DNA from: Chaunax sp. Z400
Taxonomy: Eukaryota > Chordata > Actinopteri > Lophiiformes > Chaunacidae
Reading direction: 5' to 3'
Length of the DNA: 64,000 bases
NCBI GenBank assembly: GCA_037577475.1
Contig: CM075187.1
Span: forward strand, 23,838,810 to 23,902,809
The position numbers were made by a program, and so were the translations under genes. This document shows, piece after piece, positions 50,156 through 62,552 of the stretch (within the stretch, counting starts at the first letter, position 1; the number at the start of each line of letters is the position of its first letter). The notes under the pieces are model-generated. The model searched no databases. It saw only the letters and a list, made by a program, of their open reading frames with translations, and was not told the DNA's origin.

Positions 50156-50172
50156 AGTCAAGACTCTTTATT
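50126..50172. terminator. Back-to-back poly(A) signals of trmt2a and dgcr8
   Basis: Plus-strand AATAAA is at 50126-50131. The minus-strand signal (TTTATT as read on the plus strand) is at 50167-50172. Cleavage normally occurs 10-30 bases downstream of each, so the two transcripts should end within or across the same 35-base gap. Confidence 0.7.
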
Positions 50173-51868
50173 TTGCATAACAAATATCACTGAAGTCATG
50201 AGCTTAGGTTGCGGTACTTCATTATAAGCAGCAACATTTCAAACCATGTAAAAGCATTTTTTTTTCTCACACTGACACACCAGCAGATGACAAACTCAGG
50301 AAATCACATTCTTAAAGCAATCTACAATACAACTACAGCCTTGTAGTTCAACTGTGACGTGTCCTTGGATGTTTTGTAGAAAAATCGTGGGCCAAATATT
50401 TGACAAAGAAAGCACAGCAGTTTGTATTTTGTTCCAGCAAGTAATGAGTCTATGCATTGTCCTGTGTTAGATGTTTCTACTGTACAGTATGCAGCAACAT
50501 TATTCTGTAAAATGCATAAGATTGTATATAAGCTTTGGTATACACAGTTTCATCAGCTTGTGTTGGGCTAAATGACTTGATCGTATTTTGTTCATGTCAG
50601 AGTACAACTTGAAAAAGTGTATTCTACTTGTGGTCATGATCAACTAACTGGTGGCAAACATAAAACATACAATCCATTGAGACGTCTTAATCTGCACATG
50701 CTGTGGGCATTTTTTCCTCTAGTGTTTGATGTTAACAAGCTCTCTTCATTCAAATTCTAAGCGGCTAAAGAATAAATTCTCTATCAAGTAAAGGGGGCAC
50801 GGTCTTTCCACTTCCTGCTGAAGGGCATTTTAGGTCCAATGTATCATGTACATACTCTGAGCCCTTCATTAAATTAATTAACTAAGGCAACAAGTAGCCT
50901 CCATGATCTCTTAAGGGCACCAAAAATGAAAAGCTACTAAAATGTAGTAGTAAAAAGTGGTTTGTTTGGGTGCATGGTGTTAGTACTTTAATAAAAAGCT
51001 AGCAAGAACTAAGAGCTTAAAAGAAACAATCCCCAACACATTAACATACTCTGCGGCCCTGTGCTTAGGTTCACTGTTGGCATGGGCAGCAGGAAGTCAA
51101 TTTCATATACTGCCAATAAGAGGAGAAAATAATTAAAAAAAGGCAACAAGTCCCACAAAACACAACCCCAAATATCCCAGAAGCAGTTGGCTCCTTTACC
51201 AACAGCATGATCAGTCAACAAAAATATCTGACAGGACACGAGTGCATACCAATAGTTCTGAACAGTGATCACTTCACAACGCATGTTTTTAATCATGCAA
51301 ACCAAAACAGCAACTGTTCATTCTGAGAAAAACAAAAGCACATACTGTATTCATCATCCAAAATATCCATTACACTAACCATTAAAATAGCCAATAATTA
51401 TAAGTATTAGTAGTCCCTTTCAAATACTTGAAGCACAAACAAAACTGACAGGCGCTGGCACTGCGACTTGCAACTGATGAAAACGACACTTCCAAACAAA
51501 ACCAAGGTGTGCAGTGTTTTTGTTTTTTTTCTTCTTTCTTTTGCGGTCGGAGAAGCATGCATTTTTATTCTGATGTAGTTCATATGCTGTCACGTCTAGT
51601 TAAGGTCAATGCAGCCCCAGGTTATTTTTTCTAGTGCTATAATGAGGATGCATCTGAAGAGGTAGATGACATTTGCTCAATGGTGTGTTAGTGCATTTAG
51701 TCCTACCCTTACATCTACCAGCTGAACCTATAAATCATGGGCAAAGGAGGAGGGCGGTTCTACTGGTCTGGTAAAAATGGTTATTATATTGCCATTAGAT
51801 ATCTGTGACCCAAAATGAAGTGATGGATGGTTGACAGTGACTGGGCTTCAGTTTCGTGATTTGGAGAC
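50150..51868 (-). other. dgcr8 3' UTR
   Basis: About 1.7 kb between the dgcr8 stop codon and its poly(A) signal at 50167-50172. The 98-codon frame at 51009-51305 shows no family motifs and I take it as chance. No repeat of note. Confidence 0.6.
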
Positions 51869-54800
51869 TTAAACGTCAACAGTGCAGAGGGGTTCACTCC
51901 CTGGTTGGGCAGACTCCATTATGGTCATCTTGGGTTTCTTCCTAGTTTCCTCCTGGTGTAGAAAGACAATAAAGTACACATAAGGTGAGTACATTCTAGA
52001 AATGGCACTAGACGTTGAAAATAAACCTAAATCTATTCTCAATTTTAATCAAGAAATCCAGGCATACATTTTTTTTTTTTTATCAGTGAGAGAATGTCTT
52101 CTTCTAAGCCTCAAGTTTAGCTGCAATAGAGAAGCACAGTCTTTCCTAACTAATTGAGACCCTGCAGATTTCCTATTTGCCCAAATGAAATTCTGGGCTT
52201 TGTTATGATCAAGTCTACCATCTCATCTTCCCTTCAATGAGCTCCGTGGTGACAGAACTTGTGATGTACAACAAATACTGTACATTCTTTTTGGTTCTTG
52301 GTGAGGGAAGACGTTTGAACAAATGTCAAACCACCAGCCCTACATTTAATGAGACACTTGAATAAAACAAAGGCTCACACTGCAGGTACGTATTACAGTA
52401 GCCATGTGGGCTTATTGTCAAATTGTCATGACTTAATGAGACAGAGAGCCAGAGCCATCTTACTGTTATTATATTGCAAGAAGTCAAAATGCATGCTTTG
52501 ACTTTGACTTTCATTTGGGTTCTACATAAATAGCCAAAACAATATGTACTGAATTTAAAAAAAATAATGTATGCATTGGGGTTTGTAGAAAACAGGATAA
52601 AAGTCTAAGTTCTTCTGCATTCGTTAATTCTCACCCTCTGCGTCGCTAGTTTCCTCATTTCTTCTTGCAGTTTGTTCAAGATGTGAAGGTTCGGCTTGTT
52701 CTTCTTGGCATACTGCTGGAGCTCAATCACACTCTTATCAGAGTTCTCCTGCAAAAGATCAGGACTTATAAATGTCATGGAGACCTGCTGGTATAATTAA
52801 GACATATTTCCATTTCCAGTCTATCACCATTTACATCTCACTGGTTGTTCTCTAATGTGGGAGGAAGTGAAGTTAAAAAGGCAATGAGTGACCAACATGC
52901 AAGTGGACCGTTATGAGATAACTGCTGGTTCAAAGCTGTAAAGATTCAAGTTACAACATTTCAATTACTGTCAGAGTTTGACTGTTGTGCATACAGTAAT
53001 GTGTGTATTAGTAAGCAGCACTGTGTGTCCTACAAGCTCGTCAGATCCTTAAAATGTTAAATATTAACAAAAGATAAATAAAAGCAAACTCTTCCACGAC
53101 CACAGAAGAAGCACCAGAGACTGTCTTACCTTCTTGACCATCTTATTGCTCTCTCTGCCATACATGCGCAGCAGTGAGCCCCAGTTCTTTACGTGAGGAT
53201 GAAGCATCTGCAAGATCTTCTGAGATGCTAGTTGTTTGCCAACCCTCTTGTTCTTGCCTGGTGGCAAATGTACAAAAACATGACGGTGAGCGCTTTGTGT
53301 ATGTCACCAATCTGTGAACAAAGAGTTGGCTCCACAAATTGAAATAAAAAAAAAAACATTCAATTATAATATATTCAATTCTAATAATTCAATAAACATC
53401 CAACTCTTCAGCTCCACACATTGACTGGCTCAGTCACACCATGTGGGTAGATGAGAATCACAGTCTACTTACACCAACCACGCACAGTGTGCTTCCCACA
53501 TGTCATCACATATTCACTTTTCTGGTTTTTCCCTGGGATCACCTCAAATTTGATACTGGTGTCTCCCATTCCATGGTTTCTATAGGGAACATGAAACAGT
53601 ACAGTTTAAATACATATATGCAACCTGTCTTTGGGAACAGTGAGGAATAAGTACAGCTGCAGCATTAAAGGTATACTCCCACTCAGTATTTTCCTTCTCA
53701 AGGCATGTGAAGACTTTTGAAAGTAACCACAATATTTTTATTCAGTAGAACGAATGCTATTCTACAGCCTGATATAACTCATATTTTTAGCACAGCGGAA
53801 TACAGAGAACAATTCCGATTTTAAGCCATTAAAGGGTGAAAAATATGAAGTAAACAAAGGGCCGTTCTGAAATTCGGTGACGTCACATGTAACCCAGGTT
53901 TAAAAAGCCATTTTATTTATTTAGGACTTTTATTTTTTTTAACCACCCGATCCTGGATCGCTATATATATTCGGGTCAGGACAGGGTCACTTCCTCTTTC
54001 TGCACTCTGGCTGGTTGGCATGTGTTTGTGCATAAAATAACAGATATATGCGGCATTTTGGGTGGAATGCATTTTGTACGCCTAGGCTGTTAGTTGAGTG
54101 AGTGTACCTTTAAACAATACAAGGTACAAGCTACCTTTGTTAAGATGCCAACTGTTGATGACATATTTGTTATTCTCCCCTGAACGTAAGGACTAAGTTC
54201 TTCACTCAGTGTACCAAGGGAGGCTTTGGACATTGGGAAGTTTTCTTTCCACTCGTGTTCGTCCACAACGCCATTCACAAAGTTTTCCCACCATCTGTTT
54301 GTTCTCCCAGGTCTGGTCCAACAACGTCTGCGGGTTACCCTCCGTCGACGCAGAGGTACAGGATTGAGTATTGGGTGCATGTAAATAATGCGTCTACGCT
54401 GCTCAACGTAATGATGAAGCAAATATACAGTTTGCTGGAGTAGCGCTAATAAACTCAGGAGACTCTGCACAAACAACACTCGGTAATCCACCATTGTTCT
54501 TGTTGCTGTTCTATCCGAGCACGTGTACTAGACAGGGACTGGAAAAAGCATGCGCGAAGCGGGGCTGTGTCATCACCGTTTTTAGTCCGAGTTGCGTTTT
54601 GCCCGTTTACACGACAACGATACGGCGGTGTTTTGAAAAGTCTACACTTTGGAGCCCGTTTTTAAAAGTTTCCGTTTTCAGTCACCAAAAACGGCGTTGT
54701 CCTAGGAACCGACTGCCAAAATGGATCAAAAGATTTCCGGTTTTGAGTGAAACTTTCGTCATGTAAACGGCCGAAAGGCAAAAGTGTAGCTGACCATTCA

Positions 54801-57800
54801 TTTTGATACTAATCTTTAATCATCAAATCTCATTTATTTGTAAGTCCGACCAGATGATGTCATTAACAAGCGCCAGTAAAACATCCAACAGAGGAAAAAT
54901 GAAGTGGAAACAGTGATGGAAAAAATGACATTTAGGTTTCATGCTGCTGTTTTTGTACAGATTAATGTAAGTGATTCTAACGATTATGCATAATAATTTG
55001 CGGTTAGCTCAAATAATTGCAATCAAGTGATTACATAAAAAATATGACAGACCTACCCTAAAAAAAATCAAAAGAACTTTGATTTATTGAACCATGCCTT
55101 TTTATTTGTTTTTCCACAAAGCTTCAAAGCCTTGCTCTTTTCCTCAAATTCACAAATTTTCAAAGAATTCATGGACCCTGGGAACCCTGTGTACTGTTAA
55201 TGGGGATATTATGTGTTTCCTCTTACCTTTTAAGGCACTCATGAAGAATTTGATATGGCGAAAGTAGTCCTGCTTTGTTAGTCAGCTCATACACCCTCGA
55301 GTCTTCTATATTGATATGATTAAAATACTGTGGAACAAAGTACACGCAACATTACCATTATTATCTTACCTCTAATTCTAAACATGCACCAACTTTCTAA
55401 TGAGACATCTTCTACCTTTGGTAACAACTGAACTTCTAACTTCTGTAACTTCAACGTTGGGGATACACACTTGAACTTCTAATAAACATGATTGTAGGTG
55501 GGAACATAATTAAGTGTAACAGGAAAAATATAATTACCTCCAGTTCGTCTCCCTCAACAGGCTTCTCCTCCGAGGTCTGCTTCACAAAGTCAGGGATGAG
55601 GATTTCCAGTGTGGCTCGAGCTGAAGTTTAAATGATTAGTTTGATTAGTATACATCATGACCAATTTGGCTCTTGATGAGAAGCTCTTAAACCTATTTAA
55701 TTGCTCTAAATTTAACACAAACTGATAGTCATAACAGAATATTTAACAATTATGGGGATTTCAAAATTCATCCAGAGGACCTTACCGCAATCCCATTGTC
55801 TTTACCCACCGACAGTCATACTCTGAGCCAATACAGTATAATCAGTTGCAAATCAAAAATGTATTGTAAATAACAGAAATTACCAGCTTTATTCTTGGCA
55901 AGTTTTTTACTGCTTGCGGTTCCTGTGCCGTAAGTTACTCCATCTATAATGACCGATGCACCAAAGGGTTCACTTGGGTTCTCTGTGGGCACAAAAATTG
56001 ATATATAACAACAAACTTCAAGCTTTCAGATGTAATAGCTACAGTTTAGTGTGCACCACAGAGGGAGGTAATGCAAATGTTTACAGGGTTGTAGAATTGA
56101 CAGCATAGACTTAAAGGTCAATTTATATATCACAGACATGATGCATGAATTTGGTTCTTAAATGAAGATGTATTCCTGAGAAGGCAAGCGTGGCGGACAT
56201 GAGACAGTGACTTAAAATACCTCAAGACACTTACCACATTCAAAAAAGTTGTAAACAGGTCGAACCTTTAGGACACGTTGCATATATTCATGCAAGATGC
56301 AAACTTCAGACTTTCCATTCGGGTTGATGACAAATTCTGTAAAACAGAAAAAATCTAAATGCCACAGTAAACACTTACAACAGACAGAATTGCTTTTTTC
56401 CTACACTTGAACTCTAGTTCTTATTTCCACATTTCATACAATACACGAGGCTGACATTTACAAAGTTCATGTAACAACACTTCAGAGGCGTTCATCCATT
56501 CTTTGTTAGTTTGACAGGCTAAAAGGAAGTGGAATTATACTGACCATGTTCATGTGAGTGTAAAAATATCATCCAAATGCCCTTATGGGTTTTTAATAGT
56601 TTTATAGACGATATGATTTATGAGGCTCAATGAGAGGTTATTTTATGGGTTACTGATTTACTTAAAATTGACAGCGTATGAGTCTATATGGCTGGTACCT
56701 TTCTTAGTGGGTGCATCTTGGACTGACAACGTGATGAGTTTCTGGTTGGCAGGGAGGATAGGTCTCTCTGACTCTGCCTGCTTCCTCTTCATGTCTCTGT
56801 TGAACTGCCTCCGCTCAGCCCAGGTACGAAACTTCTTTACAGTGACTTGTTCAAAGTCAAAGCACTTTTCAAGGTACACGCGAAAATCTTCAAGTTCTGC
56901 ATGGAGGTTTTATTAAGTTAGATCAACTTAATGAAAGACAGCAAAAAAACCCCACAATAATGACATTTTGAACATTCCTCACGGGCTAACTATGAACTTA
57001 CCAATGGACTCGTCCTTGCAGACCTCCACCTTGGCCCTGACCTGTCCCAAGGCTCCATGGGCTGTTTCAAAAGGCTGGAACTCCTTTCTCTGCACGCCAC
57101 CGGTCACACTGGAGGGAGGAATGTCAACCTGCTCCTCAGCTGTAGTCCCAGATTTTCCTGTTCCCTCTGCACCATTGGCCTCCTGACTGGGCTTGACTGG
57201 AAACTCTTCTGCATTAACTGTCACCTCCCCATTCAGCTCCCTTTCCTCCTGTTCCTTCATATTCTTGTAATGCAGGCAAGGGATGCTACTTGTAGGCGGG
57301 TCATGTTTCTGTACCAAACAAGAAGACCAAGAGCTATAAAAAAAACAAACTTGTTTTCTGTTAAATGGTCTGAGCAGACTTGAACCTCCTTTTCCCATTA
57401 CACAATTCATTCAAGAGTCATCAGAAGAGGACATATCCTCTCAACATTCCCAAAAACATTGTATAACAAATACATCAGTATATGACATATCCTTCATTCC
57501 TTCCTCCCACACTTGTGTCGTGTTTATTCTTTTGGATAAATGCTATGGAGAAGATGACCAACCAACCTTCAGATACCTTAAAATCATCTTTACATGAAAA
57601 CTCAGAAAATAAGATTTGTAGAAAAATCATTAAATGCACAACTACTTATCACGGTCAATTTGTGTGTAAAGGTTGGTAAAGCTAGAATGTATAGTTCAAC
57701 AGATATGCAAATAATTACTATGTATGGACAGGCAGACACACTGGCGACTATATCCCATGTCATTTTTATGTCAGGAGATGACAAGGACACCTGCTTGTGA

Positions 57801-60800
57801 TAACAAAGTAATATCACAGTAACCAGCAATAGACATACAACTATAAAATTTATTATTATATAAAATGGACAGACTACAATTAAGCCCTGTCAAATACGGA
57901 CAGGAAAACAACTAATCTCTCTTCACTGACTGTATTGTGTTTAAGTTTCTACTTGTCACTTCTGACTACTCACAAAACCAAAAGAGAAATGCCTAAACAA
58001 AACACAGATGTGCACCTAACAAATACTAAGATCAAAATCTCTGCAAAAATGAACTAGACAGGACACTTGTGTTACACTTTACCCTAATACTGCCGGTGCC
58101 AAGGAAGTAGGGTCTGGACCAGGTAACCACCCTGGTCTCTCTGTGCAGATACACTGGAATGCCCGAGTTATGGAATGTCATGATCCATCCATCAGGTAGA
58201 GGCTCAGTGGGAGGACGTCCCCGACCTGGAATATGGGAAAACGTAAACAAATGCAGCCACCAGTCAGTACGATAATACTTTTATTATGCATTACTACAAA
58301 AGCTAATTATGTGACAAGCAGTCCAGAGATATTCATACTGGGCCACGATTAATCTCAGACATGGAATAAAATGTCAAAAAACAGATTTCATTTTTAGTTC
58401 AGGTTTGAAAATCAGGTAAGGCTGTAAAATGTTACAGAACATCAGCGTTTTGTCACCAAATAGGTAACTGTCAGCATTAAGATTGCCTGAGTGACAGTTA
58501 TGCTAAAAGTCATGCATTTAAGACTCAAAAGTTTATGCATTCATTTAGGAGTTCACACTTGGGTGGTTAGGTAAGTCCTTTCCTTTAGTAATTTACATTT
58601 CACCAGCTGACCACCACCATCAGTATGCATGTGTGAAGGTGTGTGTTTCATTCGTGACACTATTTAAGACAAATACAACGCACAAAAGAGGGGTAATTGG
58701 TTCTCCATTTTAGTTGTGCAGCTCCTACCACTTCTGCTAACCGACCACTTTGCCCAAAGAAACCCTGTATGTTACTTTTTATATTGTGTAGCTTAAGTCC
58801 AAGAAACACTAAATTATGCTTCTTTTCCCCCCACCATTTCACCTAAACACACTTATTTAAAAGATGTGTTGAGCGTACTGTTTACCATATCATATTATGG
58901 CCTTGTACTGAAATCACATTCATTTCTAAGTACTTCGATAACAACCATTTAGATCCACCACTCACTCTTCAGGACAGTCTTAATTTTGGTCATCATGGGC
59001 TGAACACCGTCTTCACCATCTGACTGATGATCGCTCTCCGCGCCATATTTGTCCTCTGCCGGACGCATCTTTTTTGGGACTGGCATGCCCTCCTCCAGCA
59101 GAGCATCGACATCATTGTCAAACTCCTCCTGGAAGAGTCAGTGGTTAAGGCCGGTAGAGAGGGATGGGTCACCATTACAGAAAGTTTTGAATGCTTCGCC
59201 TGAGAAGAATCGTAATGTTATTAGTGAATAATTAGAGAGAAATAAATCAAAACCATACAGCAGTATGAAACAAATGAAAAATGATCAGTTCCAATTTGGG
59301 GCAAGTTGAATACTTCTGAAATTAGAAATAAGTAATTTTGACTCTATATTAACTCCTACGACAAATGATAATTTTTTGCAATTATTTTGTTACTGTTGCC
59401 AACTTGTGCATCAAATGGAAACCCAGTATTTTAATGGGAGAAATTAAAAAGTGTACTAACCTCTTCCAGCACCCCACTTATCATTTCAGTAATAAGAAAC
59501 AAAGAAATGAAAAAACAAACATTTATTTAAATTTAACCACTCATTCTTACTGACGCACAAATTATCTCAAGTGATGCAATATTAAATCAATAAAACATTA
59601 CTGTATAGTAATTTTTTCTGGTAATTTAATTTTTTTGTTTTTTTGCTGGCCTTTTGATTTAGTTCAAGCTAGACTTGAGCAAAAAGCCAAAGATTTTTTC
59701 CCCATCCATTTTACATTAAAGCTGTTTGTCCCCTTTTTTTTGTCTGTATACAATAGTTTAACTGTAAACATACAACCCAGCATGTATTTGCCACAACAAT
59801 CTACATTCTTCGAGGAAAACTATGACAGATGTCTCCTATTTGCATTGTTTTGTACTTAACATTTATGAGTATTTGGCAGTTATACTTTTGTCATCAACAC
59901 TTCCTAATATAAATAACAAGTGTCAAAGTACCATGTTAATAATCTATAGTAACCAGTAGATTTGATTCCAGAAAGAGAAGTGAAGTTGTAAAGGTTTTCG
60001 AAAAGTAATTCCTGATGCTTTGAAGGCCACAAATCAATTACCATTCAGCTGCATTGTATTTGCATAGATGTATAAACAACAGCAGCAACAACACTTTTTT
60101 TTTTCTTAATGTGGGTGACCTGACACCAGGAAGACAGTTAAGTATCAACATCCTCTTTGGCACAAGTTACAAGTTTTCTGGAAGTGGGTTCTCAATTTGG
60201 AGAACCCTTAACCACCCCTCCATTCAGCTGTGCTGTGACAGTAGCATCGACATTGGTTTGTAGTGGTGCTCCCGGTAATTATTAAGATACAGGATTAGGG
60301 ACAGACCGTTAATCGACCTAGCCAATTATTGGGTCCACTCTTACTGGTCACGCTGTCTTTTTTGGTCCAAATGCAGATCAAATAAATTGAAATTGTGCTA
60401 CTTCTGCTCTGATGCAGCATCTCTCTCTCCGTCTGCACTACTGGCTGGTCTTTAATCTCTTGCTGACAACACTATCTGACTGTTGACATATTAAGAAAAG
60501 GAACCTATGAACACTGAATAATCTGAAACTGCAAAGTAACTATAAACTTAAATTATGAAATAAGTGGAGAGAAGTACAGTGTTTGTCTCCAAGATGTAGT
60601 GGAGAGGAAGTATGAAGTATAAAAAAATTCATAGGCTGCCATTAGTACCTCAAAACTGAATCTATGTACAGTATTTGAGTAAATTGTACTTAGTTACATT
60701 CCATCACTGGTTGATAGTTTTTATTGTAGATGTATACTGGTGCAATTATCAGATATTGGTATCCTTTGTGTTGGTCCTGAAACCCATTGATCGATCCCAA

Positions 60801-61918
60801 TACAGGATGTCTATAATCGGTTTTGTTGGTCGTCAGTTTATGAGAAAGCTGTTGAGGCAGCAATCATTTTTTTCTCAATCTGAACCTTGGTGAAGTAAAC
60901 AGCATAATTAGTAATTCTTGTTAGAGGAGGTTCTACAGAAAATTAATGCTTGCATATATTGGACTGGCCCAGCCTGTGTGTTGCCAGAGGATGCATTGCA
61001 GCAAGCCTTTTTTCAAACCAAGCATCCATGAGGATTTTAATTTTTTGCTGCCACATCATCCCTGTAGTGTTACTGCAGCGGTATCATTGAAAATGACAGG
61101 GGAGGGTGTGTTTAATGACACAATGCTAAAATGCCCTTTTGTATGGACTGTACAAGAATAACACAATTTATTTTTGACAGAAAGGGACAAATTGGTTGTG
61201 TAAAAGACTGCGGACAAAAGAGCAAACGTACCTCATAAGAGTAAGGCAAGGCCTCGTCATCTGCTTGCTCCTGCTGCACTATGACCTCAGACTTAAAGCC
61301 GCCATGTTCCCCATCGTCATGATCCAGGAAGTTCTCGTAGAAGTCATCCAACTCATCCAGGACAGCAAACTCTACCTTGTTTTCCAGGTCTACGTCAGCC
61401 TCCTCTGATGCTCTACCCGTTATGTTTCCTGCTCCAGAGCTACTCTCAGCTACCTCCTGCTCACTAGTTAAGTCATGCAACTCACCATTTTGACCATCTG
61501 TACCGACATCACTTCCTCCTCCCTGCCCTTCACCTGTGTACAAAACCTTCCTGTCTTTGCTATTGCTGCTTTCAGTGAAGCTTACACTGATCTTAACATC
61601 TCTTAGCAGCTTGAGGTCAGGTAGAAACTTGGTGACCGGGGGAGCGTGGCGGGCTGTTCTGGGGCACAGTAGATTGGGATTGGACTCATCTGAGAGGTGG
61701 CTACAGAAAGTTACTGAGCCCATGCTGAGAGGATGCTGTGGCTGGGCTTCCCCGTCCCCTGGGGTGTTTGTGTATCCATCACCACCAGAGCTAACGTCCA
61801 TTACCTCTGCGTCACTGGACGTTTGCAGGGGAGGTGGTGGAGGTGCTATGCCCTCATCTTGGCCCAAATAATCAGGTGGCTCCAAGGGGAGAGGGGGTTG
61901 AACATCATCTATCTCCAT
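51869..61918 (-). CDS. dgcr8: Microprocessor subunit DGCR8, thirteen coding exons, 771 aa
   Basis: Nuclear double-stranded RNA-binding partner of Drosha in primary microRNA processing. Exons in transcript order: 61232-61918, 58966-59128, 58083-58225, 57002-57308, 56699-56896, 56235-56336, 55884-55982, 55538-55620, 55227-55327, 53473-53579, 53130-53257, 52635-52748, 51869-51952. They sum to 2316 bases, all in phase; human is 773 aa. The Rhed/WW region reads PLPDGWIMTFHNSGIPVYLH, TWSRPYFLGTGSIR and then SSIPCLHYKNMK, whose Cys is the haem ligand in the human protein. The first dsRBD runs over EFVINPNGKSEVCILHEYMQ to KKLAKNKAARATLEI, and the second over FNHINIEDSRVYELTNKAGL to GKQLASQKILQMLHPHVKNW. 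The C-terminal helix that contacts Drosha (SVIELQQYAKKNKPN) and the end, EPLCTVDV, are conserved. One Rhed position, YLEKCFDFEQV, has Cys where human has Arg. Confidence 0.98.
54090..54790 (-). pseudogene. PIF/Harbinger transposon fragment in a dgcr8 intron
   Basis: The 134-codon frame at 54090-54494 reads FVQSLLSLLALLQQTVYLLH, then RRRCWTRPGRTNRWWENFVN, VVDEHEWKENFPMSKASLGT and LSPYVQGRITNMSSTVGILT. This is the N-terminal part of a HARBI1-like Harbinger transposase, normally about 350 residues; the catalytic DDE part is missing. Upstream of its start the block to 54790 is unusually CG-rich (gcccgtttacacgacaacg, catgtaaacggccgaaaggc) and looks like the element's end. It lies between the dgcr8 exons at 53473-53579 and 55227-55327. 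Confidence 0.7.
60590..60800. repeat. Repeat fragments in the first coding intron of dgcr8
   Basis: The block gtacagtatttgagtaaat, then gtacttagttac and attccatcactgg matches a very common teleost repeat end. It is followed by a second fragment, gcaattatcagatattggta, next to atcgatcccaatacagg. Class not determined. Confidence 0.4.
61776..61842 (-). ncRNA. mir1306: mir-1306-like hairpin within dgcr8 coding sequence
   Basis: On the minus strand the 5' arm, 61816-61837, and the 3' arm, 61780-61797, pair across a 15-base loop (61801-61815): AACGTCCA with TGGACGTT next to the loop and CACCACC with GGTGGTG at the base. From memory the 5' arm is identical to the mature human miR-1306-5p and the 3' arm differs from miR-1306-3p at one base (ACGTTAGC for ACGTTGGC). 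The hairpin overlaps codons for PPPPLQTSSDAEVMDVSSGG, the same protein segment as in mammals. In mammals Microprocessor cuts here to lower DGCR8 mRNA; use as a mature microRNA in this fish is inferred. Confidence 0.85.
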
Positions 61919-62195
61919 GTCCTCTTTATAACGTACTACAACTTATACAGACTGATACTTTATTCTAAAATCGGAGCTGTTTAAAGACTTTCTTATCTTA
62001 AACCCTGAATGCATGCAGAAGAACATCCCTGTATAGACCACGTACCAGAGGTGAAAATGCTAAGCTGACTACATTGTTCTTTTCATTAATGTAGACAGCT
62101 TTCAGAATCACTGTCTCAATTATTGGAAATCACAATGCATTCAGCTTAATGTGGGATCTAGGCACTGATCATCCTCCACTGGTATCTTCAGGTAC
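61919..62195 (-). other. dgcr8 5' UTR part of the first coding exon
   Basis: The acceptor tttttctag (minus strand) ends at 62196, giving an exon that starts at 62195, runs through 277 bases of leader and includes the ATG at 61918. This mirrors the mammalian exon 2, which also holds leader, hairpin and ATG. A second possible acceptor just before the ATG (aaagag|gac) is weaker. Confidence 0.6.
62047..62116 (-). ncRNA. mir3618: mir-3618-like hairpin in the dgcr8 5' UTR
   Basis: Read on the minus strand, AAGCTGTCTACATT pairs with AATGTAGTCAGCTT with one T-T mismatch around a 12-base loop, aatgaaaagaac. After an internal loop the stem resumes with GTGA/TCAC and AGA/TCT, giving arms of about 30 bases, the size of a primary microRNA stem. 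The segment 62076-62097 matches my memory of human miR-3618 (TGTCTACATTAATGAAAAGA...) with one difference near its 3' end. In mammals this is the 5' UTR hairpin of DGCR8 that Drosha cleaves. Confidence 0.8.
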
Positions 62196-62552
62196 CTAGA
62201 AAAAAGGACCCGTGAGAGTGACGTAAAACGTTGTGCAGTGACCAGATATGTAACCTTAACTAACCTCTACTAATACTGTGTAGCTGCGGAAAATTGATTT
62301 CAGCGTTTCATATGGGTTCCTTTGCTTGACTACACGATTACTGTTTAACAACAGTTCAAATAACAGGACATGTAATTCTAAAATAAACCGAGGCAGAACC
62401 GCTGTTTTATCTCATCTGTTCAGCTGCATAGAGGGCCCCTGGTGTCGTTACATCAGTGCTAATATGCTAACAAGCAACCATTAGACTGCAGATATCCGGG
62501 TCAGCATAAATGGTCAGCTAGCATGTAAACAGTTTATTATGAAAATACTCAC

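Noticed and set aside
51009..51305. 98-codon minus-strand open frame after dgcr8
   Set aside because: It falls in the 3' UTR, has no recognisable domain, and no splice connection to dgcr8.
56620..57383. Plus-strand open frames at 56620-56916 and 56968-57383
   Set aside because: They lie opposite dgcr8 exons 56699-56896 and 57002-57308 and are shadows of these exons.
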